This document shows, piece after piece, positions 56,830 to 64,000 of a DNA stretch of 64,000 nucleotides. The stretch spans positions 3,038,001 through 3,102,000 of the forward strand of contig JAQQWL010000004.1 of the NCBI GenBank assembly GCA_038363925.1, in the 5' to 3' direction. A model generated the notes under the pieces. That model was not told where the DNA came from, made no database searches, and saw nothing but the letters and a program-made list of their open reading frames with translations. Made by a program: the position numbers and the translations under genes. This DNA comes from Apiospora phragmitis. Its lineage: Eukaryota > Ascomycota > Sordariomycetes > Amphisphaeriales > Apiosporaceae. Numbering within the stretch: position 1 is the stretch's first letter; each line of letters opens with the position of its first letter.

Positions 56830-57942
56830 TCAGGTAATCGCCGTCCGAGATCGTACTGAAAAATGTCCGTGGCTTATTACAACGTCGCCAAGCACGAACT
56901 CTTGCCCATTCTGGCCAAAAGGGACAACGCCGCAAAATTCAGCGACCAGTGCGTCTTGAAAGGAGACTTCGTAGATTGAGGGAAGAGAAGGTGAGTCCAG
57001 AGCAAGCTCACGGAGAAAAGGTATTTGTATGTCCGGGTGGGCACGTGATTCCTGTTTTGATATAGTGTGTTCGGAACGAAGTTCTATATTGCTAGCGGGA
57101 GTGGTATGGGTATACGTACAAATCAACCACATTTGAGCGTTATGGGTGACACGGCAATTGCGTGTGTGAAATGGGTTGACGATCTTTGGTTCGCCAATCT
57201 GGAAAGACTTCCTCGAGCCGGTTTGTTGCGACGGTGCCGGCCACGACCGTACGTCCCTGCTTTGCTATATGCACCAATATGTGCATGTTGTATAAACAAG
57301 TTAGTTCACCTAAGATTATTGCCGTCATCCGGGCGTCATGCAGGAGATGCTTGAAGCTTAGGGAAGCCCTAAGCAGATTTGTTGCGTCTTGTATACTTAT
57401 GCCTTGCAAGTAAATCTCGCTCCCTTCAGCCACAGCCACAGCAACGCTGGTTGACCACGGAGTCATGTTCAACAAGCCGGAATCGCGCTTTGGCAGGTGG
57501 TCGCGAAGTCTTCGAGGCGATTTGAGTACCATCTCTGCATCATCTGCATTATCGACAATCAAAACCCACTTTCCTGCAGGTTCCGAGCTTAAATAGTTGC
57601 GCACTGTTGACCTGGGGTCCTTGTCCTCGGGCTTGATCACGATCCTCATGCTCCTGGCGATCTCGAGATAGGCCTCTTCCAAATTTTCTTCACGTATGCC
57701 GGGACCCCAAAAGGGAGACTTCTGGCACGTTATCCTCAACCCAGTACGCGAAGTGGAGGGCAAGCTGGGTTTTGCCCACGCCACCGAGTACAGTCATAGC
57801 AAATGTGCGACAGCTGTGAAGCACAAACAATAGGTATCTTCTCGAGTTCCTCAAGTACATCCTCCCTTCTAGTAAACTTTAAGTTTCGAAGAAAAGGAAG
57901 CACAACGACACGTGCTATATTCGGTTCCATCGAAGTTAGCAC
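56830..57942 (-). pseudogene. NLR-type relic: NB-ARC P-loop and nucleoside-phosphorylase fragments
   Basis: Reading the minus strand, 57942-57790 gives a short lead (NIARVVVLPFLRN). A P-loop GGVGKTQLALHFAYW follows at about 57785-57740, then, after a frame change, REENLEEAYLEIARSM and the Walker-B-like KWVLIVDNADD. Past ILGELTCLYN the text turns into HILVHIAKQG and EEVFPDW, and at about 56960-56890 CGVVPFGQNGQEFVLGDVVIS. The last is characteristic of the phosphorylase-type domain of fungal NLR proteins. Normally that domain precedes the NB-ARC domain; here it follows. The relic is therefore frameshifted and rearranged, perhaps from two NLR genes. Confidence 0.7.
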
Positions 57943-58218
57943 ATACTAGTTCTTCAAGGGCGAGCAATTTTCTTGATGTACTTGAAGGTTCGGCCGCGTG
58001 TTCGAGGGTAGACTGAGGCTCTATTAAAATCAGCGAAGCCTGCCGACACCTTACACGAGAAGTGCCACAGAGATGTGGGTGTGGAAGAAGCGGTGAGAGC
58101 ACATAACCAGATACTCTCATAAGTACTGGCGCTCCAATAGGGGTGATGATGTAACACCGTAAAGGCAGCCCATTCATTGGCAAGGGTCAAGGGTCAAGTC
58201 CAATTGAAACTGGTGCAT

Positions 58219-58473
58219 CTACTTTCTGACTTGTCCATCAAAAAACTCTACCAAATCATCTGGGGGTGGATGTGCTCCCAGGGCAAAACATCGCATGGCT
58301 ACCTCAGTAGGTACTTGGGCAAAAGCAAATTCCAATAACTCCGTCATCCATGTGATCTGTCCATTAGTCCATCGACTTCCTAACGATATGTCATGAGTAA
58401 TCCCTTGATAGACCACTCTGCATGTACGCATATCCCTTCGCAGTAGCTTCCAGAATGTTAAAGCTGATACCAA
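58219..58473 (-). other. Unassigned 84-codon open frame near the NLR relic
   Basis: The frame reads KLLRRDMRTCRVVYQGITHDISLG then WTNGQITWMTELLEFAFAQVP and ends FFDGQVRK. It begins at a non-ATG codon and looks like a genuine protein fragment by residue use. I do not recognise the family. It may be part of the neighbouring decayed NLR region or an exon of an unresolved gene. Confidence 0.35.
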
Positions 58474-58520
58474 CTACCGAGTACTTCTGCCGAGAGCCCA
58501 AGAGGCGAGACAGTTCCAGC

Positions 58521-59593
58521 TCAATATCCGAGCATCAACAAGTGAGGACCACCGCCGTCACGCTGAGGCACGGGCTTGGCCATAGGTGGCCGACGGCTGT
58601 CGGCGCGAGGGTCGAGCACAGGTGGTCGCCAGATCAGGTTCTGCCAGCTGAAACCACTTCGTAGGTAATGATGGTCGCGGCGACTGAGCGTGAGCGGTCC
58701 GGCCTGGCATTTGATGTGGACATGGAAGCTGATTGGGGAACTGCTGAGGATTTGGTCCGGAAAATCCAGGCACAAGGTAAAGGGCAACTGAATGGTCGTT
58801 TCGGCAGGGGAGGTGGTAGTGTTGATTCTGGCGGCGAGGTCGGCTGCAGCCCGGTGCAGGTAGTGGACAGACTGCGTGGGAGTGGCTCTATTGTCGTGGG
58901 ACTCGTCCAGGCCCCAGACGTTGTAGTAGGCCGAAATGCCGACCGAAAGCTGCTTGTAGGGGCCAGCACAAGCAGGGGGCTGCGGGACATTGAGGACGCC
59001 GTTGTTCAGCGCATGGGTGCCGACAGCGCCTATGGCGAAACCCGCAGCGAAGAGGGCGAAGGTAAATATACGGAAGAAAACGGTCGGTGAAAGAAGGCCA
59101 TAGGCATGGGCGCAAAGCGAGCAGAACCAAGATTGGAGAGACTGTAATGCATGACGAAGCAAGTTAGACCAAATCGAGCTAACAGAGATAATGGGGGAAA
59201 GCAATCACTCACCATGTAAACACTTCGCAGATGCGAACCTAAAGCCTTGGCCTGGGCGACAGCAGCATCGCTGCAGGCCAGGACCTTGCGAGTGGCGGCT
59301 CGAAGACAGAGGAAGGGCTTGTGGCAGGCGACCAGGGTGTAGAAGACGGCTTCGATGCTGAGATGGAGAAGTAGGTTGCTCAAGACGAGGAACCAGTGGC
59401 AGATCGAGTACTAGACGATCTGGAGTCGGCTCAGGTGCTTCTGCTGCTTCTTGGACGAAGTCCGCTTGGCTCGGCTAGTGATCGGCTTGGAAGGCTTGCA
59501 TGCTGTTGTAGTAGTAGTAGCAGCAGAACCAGCCCGATCCAGAACTTGCCAGTCATCGTCCTTGTCGGCGGCAGACGATCGAATGAAGGCCAT
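58521..59593 (-). pseudogene. Membrane protein gene interrupted by one in-frame TAG
   Basis: Two exons, 59593-59213 and 59141-58521, would encode 333 codons, but codon 61 is TAG (59413-59411). The same frame continues without other stops for 272 codons: YSICHWFLVLSNLLLHLSIEAVFYT, a 71-bp intron, then VFFRIFTFALFAAGFAIGAVGTHAL and a soluble C-terminal domain. Two hydrophobic regions imply a membrane protein; the first 60 residues are basic and Ser/Thr-rich. The family is not recognised. A splice removing the TAG would need a 38-bp intron, shorter than the others here. It could be a fresh nonsense allele, a readthrough site or a sequencing error. Confidence 0.6.
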
Positions 59594-61414
59594 GGCGAAA
59601 GGTCGGCTGATTGGGAGATCGGACGTGATGGGTGGGAGATGGCGTGGCAATACGTGACGATGAGTGTGGTGGAAGTTGCGCAGTGGAGGTATGATGGTGA
59701 TGGAAGCTGGAGATGGTAGAAGGTGAGATGGAAGTGTGCCGAGGCAGGACTACATGTAACAAATGATCAGTTTGATAGAAGGTCGAGGCAGGGCAGCGGT
59801 TGGCGCTTGTTGGTGGGGGATCTCTTTAGTGCCCCACCAACTAACTTACTTTACTGACTGACTGACTGCTGAAAGCTGACATTTTCGGGGCGTGTTTCAC
59901 TGCCCAATCGGAGTGCAGCCTGGCCTGGATTGATCTCAATTGCTGGGTAAGGTGAGTTTAGGTACCGCCTGAGGGCCACTAGCGGAAGCTCTCTTTCGCA
60001 GGCCCAACACCACCACATCTTATTTGAAATCATCACCACACTAACCTAACCATACACCTTCACTTCCAAACCCTCCAACGTTTCCTCTGCGTGGTCGGCT
60101 TTTCGAACTGTGTAACACACCTCATTAAGCAATACGATTATGAAGGCTCTGCTTTTCGGTAAGTAAAAGCTCATTCCCTTTACTTTCACAAGATGCGCAG
60201 GACAGCGTCTAAGACTTCAATATTGCTTTGCAAGATTAGCTCTCTCCGCTTGTCCCTCATCCCAGCATTGCTTCAACTTGTTCTGCGTGCTTCACCCTTT
60301 CAATTTCACATCTTTCTAGTATTCCTGACAAGCCAGAGAGCCCGCCAGACCCAGCATCCTCTGTTCCTCTCCTTGCAACGTAGCCGAATTACGTGTCGAT
60401 CACACCAGATCCCAATGTACATTACTGCTTTTCAGCTTTGCCTTTCCTTGCTTCGTTCTCCTCTTCCCACCGCCAAGCTGCCTACTTCGAGTCCTTTCGA
60501 CATCGCGATACTTGGGCTGGTCTTCTCTTGCTAACGCCGTCGACGAATTAGCACGCCAGTGCTCGGCACCTCTCCCAGCCAGCGGCTGCTCGAGCGTCTT
60601 CCCCACCAACAGCGCCCACAACGAGACTTGGCCATGAAGAGACCCGACAGAACACACTTTCCAAGGACACACCCCTCAAGAATACTTCGCCCGGCGTCGC
60701 CAGTCGCCTCAAGAAGATGCCCATCCTCCTCACCCCTCCCGTATCTAGCTTTTGCCCGTTACTGGCAGTGACAAGAACCTCAACACCGGCCAAATTCAAT
60801 CTGCGGCCTCATTTGAAGCTAATCACTCCTCTGCGCTCCATGAAGGCGCCTGTGCCCTGCACCCTGAAGACAGTTCCGACGATTCCAGGTGGGCGACCCG
60901 AAGCACCTTGGGTCTCTTGTTCCCAGTCTCGGTGAGAAACAGCAGTATCGTGGCGAGACCATACCCGATAACTCTCTACTTTTGAGGAGCCTCTTGGCCG
61001 CTTCTTACATAACTTTGGTAAGTTCTTATATAACCTTGGTCACTTTTCACACAATCTGAAAGAATGGTCTGGCGGACTTGAATACAACCAGCGCGGCGAG
61101 GAGATACAGAACCGAGCAGGACCTTGTATCAGGCTGAGCTCTGTCACGAAGTATTTGCACCCCACGTTCCATTCACACTTTCCATCTTTACTCTCCAGCG
61201 CAGCGCCACGACGCATACCAATACGTACCCTTACAGTTTGTTGCGACAATTTCTGATCAGCGCGCGCGTGAGGTCATTATGATCAGCTCGGTGTAAGCTT
61301 TCATCTCATACCAGATTTGCATCATTTGCACACCTTTTTATCGTTTGCAATTTCTCGCTAACTTTTATTGCAACTAGCAGTGCGAGGATAATATGTTAGA
61401 GGGAGAAGCCCTAC
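59594..61414. other. 1.8 kb without a firmly supported gene
   Basis: An ATG at 60139 is followed after six codons by a consensus donor (GTAAGT at 60158), so a tiny first exon is possible, but no continuing frame was identified. The plus strand at 60540-60990 is codon-like (Ser/Pro/Arg-rich) in shifting frames. No family could be named. Confidence 0.35.
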
Positions 61415-62913
61415 ATGCATCACGCCGCCGATTTTCGGCACCTGTATCATGAGGCTTGGCCCATCGAGGATCACACGAAGCCTGGTTGGAACCCGTGTGA
61501 TGCGTACATGCTGTACGTCGGGAGTAAACCCCACGATGCACCGGGGCCTGGTTCAACAAGTCTCAGCCCATCGGAGGCACCCACTGAGACTAATCTCAAG
61601 CTTTGTGACGCGTACAAGTTATACGTAATGCTGAGCGACGCTACACACCCGTCGCTCTCCCAGAAGGAACTGAAGGCAGGAAGAGACATCAAAGTGTTCT
61701 TCGACCCTAAGTCTAGTAAGGGCAACGACCTGGACTGCTGGACCGGCAAGATCATCTCGGTCGACGTCCCCGTCAACTTCCGAGGGTCGGCAGAGGCGTT
61801 TCGGCACAACTGGCTCCTGGCCCGTAAGTTATCTCCAACCCACCCACTACCCACTGCTTCTTAGTGACGTGTCTTTTTCTCCAGAGATCTACCGCCCGAA
61901 CTCGGACACAGGGAAGACCATGGCGGACAAGGCCATGCCCTCCGAAAAGGAACTGCGCGCCAGCATTCCGCCCTTCATAGTCTTTCTTGGACTTGGGGAT
62001 GTGGCCAGCAAGTCCAAGGACCTGTTCACGTCGGTCCGCTACCATCTGGGTTTGGAAGGGTGGACAACCCCGACGATAACCACTTAGTGGAAATTGCACT
62101 CCATACCAAGTCTGAGAAGGAGCCCAACCCCAACTTGGTGGACGCACTCGACCCCTTCTACGTGTAGCCGGATGCAGCCAACAAGCTCGCCACCTCATGC
62201 ATACCATCTTGACTGGCCACAGCCTGCCTCGCGAGTGGGCGGTCAAGCGAGACTGGACCGACGGACCAGCCGGCGCCGACATGTTCTCCGATGGGAGCGT
62301 CGGTACCAGCGACGAGATCACCCAGGTCATGAAGCAGGTCTGGTGTGGTGTTCTGGCGCTGCAGGGCCCCCCAGGCACGGGAAAGTCCATCTTCACGGCC
62401 AACCTGCTTGTCCGCCGCGCAGTGTCCGGAATAAGGTGTGTCGCCAGGACGCATAGCAACGGGGCTTGCGGCTCCCTGGTTGCGAAGCTTCAGGATCGCA
62501 TTTGCATGCTAAAGCCTGGGTTCAAAGTGCCCATTTTAGTACACTTTCAGCACCAATCATCTCGTGCATACGAGATGCTGAAGCACGTGAAGAGGTGCAT
62601 CGCCAATGGCAATCGGCCCATAGAGTAGAAGTTTAGCAGCCAGTCAGCCAAGGCGGCCAATTGGCAGTTCCGGGGTAGCTCTGCCTACTGGACTATGCTC
62701 TTACTCGGCTACGTCAACCTGCAGAAGGAGGACAACAAGAATAACGATGCCGCCGATACGGTGTTGAGACAAGACAAATACGTCTCCAATGCCGTCGGCC
62801 GAGTCTGCGCCCTCCTCGCCACCCCGCTCTGGTGGAACTGCCGCAATCACAGCAAAGCTTTGCTTGCGAAGTTCAGCAGCCAGTCAGCGAAGGCGGCAAA
62901 TGGCCCGTTCTAA
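61415..62913 (+). pseudogene. SF1 helicase (DNA2/NAM7/UPF1-like) relic
   Basis: The first frame (61415 on) reads DAYMLYVGSK and KVFFDPKSSKGNDLDCWTG, then an intron-like gap at 61824-61882 and IYRPNSDTGKTMADKAMPSE. After a frame break near 62080, the segment from about 62194 holds Walker A LQGPPGTGKS (62359-62388), motifs VARTHSNGACGSLV and RVCALLATPL, and runs to 62913 with a single TAG at 62626-62628. Members of this family unwind RNA or DNA using ATP. An 11-residue segment KFSSQSAKAAN occurs twice, right after the TAG and again near the end. No Walker B DEAD/DEAG-type box is seen before the stop, so the gene is truncated as well as broken. Confidence 0.65.
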
Positions 62914-63186
62914 GGGAAGTTATGCCGCGAAGTGTTGCTGCTGGTAGCTCTTGCTCTGCTATCGACCCTCTGGGTGCATCAACGCTTATACCGTGCAAGT
63001 GGATGGAAGTAGTGGAGTAAACGGGATAAACGAAACGGGCGAACGTAATCAACGCTCAATTATTCCGTGCGGGTGGATGCCACTATTGGAATGACCGGAA
63101 TAAACGAAAGGGGTGAGGAAAAGGATTAATACCTACCTAGGTACCCAGATCATCTGATAACTGTCGGATCACAGCAAAGGCCCCAG
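62914..63186. repeat. Imperfect tandem repeat region
   Basis: Two related units of about 65 bp (roughly 62975-63040 and 63045-63110) share CCGTGC-GTGGATG and GGAATAAACG/GGGATAAACG-type text. No gene is visible here. Confidence 0.45.
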
Positions 63187-63592
63187 CATGATGAGACCAA
63201 CACCAGAGTCTTCGGTGACCTCCTCACCGGCGCCAGAGGCCAGACTCCGCAATGTATTGGAGACAGGCTGGTGGAGTGCACAGACGTACGCACCGCCGAT
63301 GAAATCTTCCAGCACATGATCGACAAAGGTCATCTGGATATGGCTCTGGCTGCTGGCTTCGTCGGGCGATATGGTAACGATGTCGACGGTGGACGAGACC
63401 TGGCCGATCATATCATACCTATGTCGAGCCGTGAGTTCCAGACGGGACTGCTGCAGCATCTGTTAGCCAATGGCCCGGTTCCTCTGTTCAGCTTTGACAG
63501 GCCTCAACAAGTAAGTACTCTGTTTCACAGCTCATTATGTTAGTTTCGTAACCAACTAATATATTTTCAGCAGGTCGAGGACGATAGTTAAT
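63187..63592 (+). CDS. Fragment of an unidentified protein
   Basis: A frame from about 63270 reads VRTADEIFQHMIDKGHLDM, GRYGNDVDGGRDLADHIIP and REFQTGLLQHLLANGPVP up to a donor-like GTAAGT at 63511. Codon use looks real. After an intron-like gap ending TTTTCAG near 63570, the frame closes within seven codons (QVEDDS). The family is not recognised. It may be the intact short 3' part of a gene whose 5' exons are lost. Confidence 0.4.
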
Positions 63593-63832
63593 GGAAGCCA
63601 TACCCTAGGACGAGAGGGTTCGGTCGATTTCCCGCCAGCACCTGGCCCCATTTAGCAGCACGTGCTGCCTCAGCAGCCTTTGGCCCCTCAGCAGCAGCCT
63701 TTCGCCGCTCAGCAGCATTTGGCCGCTCAGCAACATGTGGCTCCCCAGCAATTGCTTCCACTTATCAAGGTCGAAGGTCTTGATGAAGACGTCGAGATGC
63801 CCGATGCAGGCCCCTCCAGATACAGCCCTTGA
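63593..63832 (+). pseudogene. Gln-rich coding relic with in-frame TAG
   Basis: The frame GREGSVDFPPAPGPI meets TAG at 63653-63655 and then runs on as QHVLPQQPLAPQQQPFAAQQ and similar QQ-rich repeats to IKVEGLDEDVEMPDAGPS and a TGA at 63830-63832. Gln/Pro/Ala repeats and an acidic end suggest a regulatory or scaffold protein tail. It does not splice in phase to the preceding fragment, so the link between them is unproven. Confidence 0.45.
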
Positions 63833-64000
63833 TCGCGATCTCTCCCCCTGCCAGACCAGGGCGCTTTGTTAGATGCTCCGCAGTGCTCAGACGATGGGGC
63901 GCAAAGCGAAGCCCCAGTTGAACTGCGTCCCTTTATGCAGACAGCCCATTATGGTCGCCATGCGCGTAGCATAACAAAAGTCTTGGAGCTGAACGTTGTA
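63833..64000. other. Window end, nothing assigned
   Basis: The last 168 bases show no stop-free frame with a recognisable motif. Confidence 0.3.

Noticed and set aside
1..64000. CRISPR arrays, bacterial operons, phage genes
   Set aside because: No regularly spaced direct repeats were seen, and introns and protein families are fungal.

Overview
The window comes from a filamentous ascomycete (Pezizomycotina, probably Sordariomycetes). The genes have short 50-100 bp GT-AG introns and fungal families (HET, fungal rhodopsin-type 7TM protein, CON7-like zinc finger, fungal P450s). A 29.6 kb block carries the mark of repeat-induced point mutation (RIP): TA-rich, CA/TG-poor, with stops in every transposon frame.

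Region 1 (1-29578) is a repeat island with no intact gene, and its insertion history can be read from target-site duplications. On the left, a pogo/Fot1-like element (852-3301) carries a solo LTR (1109-1753). On the right is a four-level nest. A pogo/Fot1-like element (4877-29578) was split by a Gypsy LTR retrotransposon (5022-27875). That element received a LINE in its 3' LTR (5586-18338) and a second pogo-like copy in its pol region (22672-24531). The LINE was then split by a second Gypsy element (6861-14627). tRNA-related SINE-like sequences lie at 4647-4773 and 19128-19623. Composition switches abruptly at 29578.

Region 2 (29714-47477) is a compact cluster of seven apparently intact genes: a RidA-amine oxidase fusion (-), an amidase (+), an MFS transporter (+), a CYP7/CYP8-like P450 (-), a pisatin-demethylase-like P450 (-), a rhodopsin-type 7TM protein (+) and an ent-kaurene-oxidase-like P450 (-). 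It looks like a specialised-metabolism or xenobiotic-detoxification cluster: three oxygenases, one amine oxidase, one amide hydrolase and one exporter. No backbone synthase and no pathway-specific regulator is visible. The missing core may lie elsewhere, may have been lost at the transposon border, or may not exist if the cluster is catabolic.

Region 3 (47478-64000) is looser. It has an unidentified 433-aa protein with an acidic C-terminal helix, a CON7-like C2H2 protein and a membrane protein interrupted by one in-frame TAG. It also holds relics of a small secreted protein, a HET-domain protein, an NB-ARC/nucleoside-phosphorylase NLR and an SF1 (DNA2/NAM7-like) helicase. Several of the disabling lesions are CA-to-TA type changes, as expected if mild RIP reached this area.

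Gene models were spliced by eye from splice signals, reading frame and family motifs. Family names come from recognised motifs, not from database searches.
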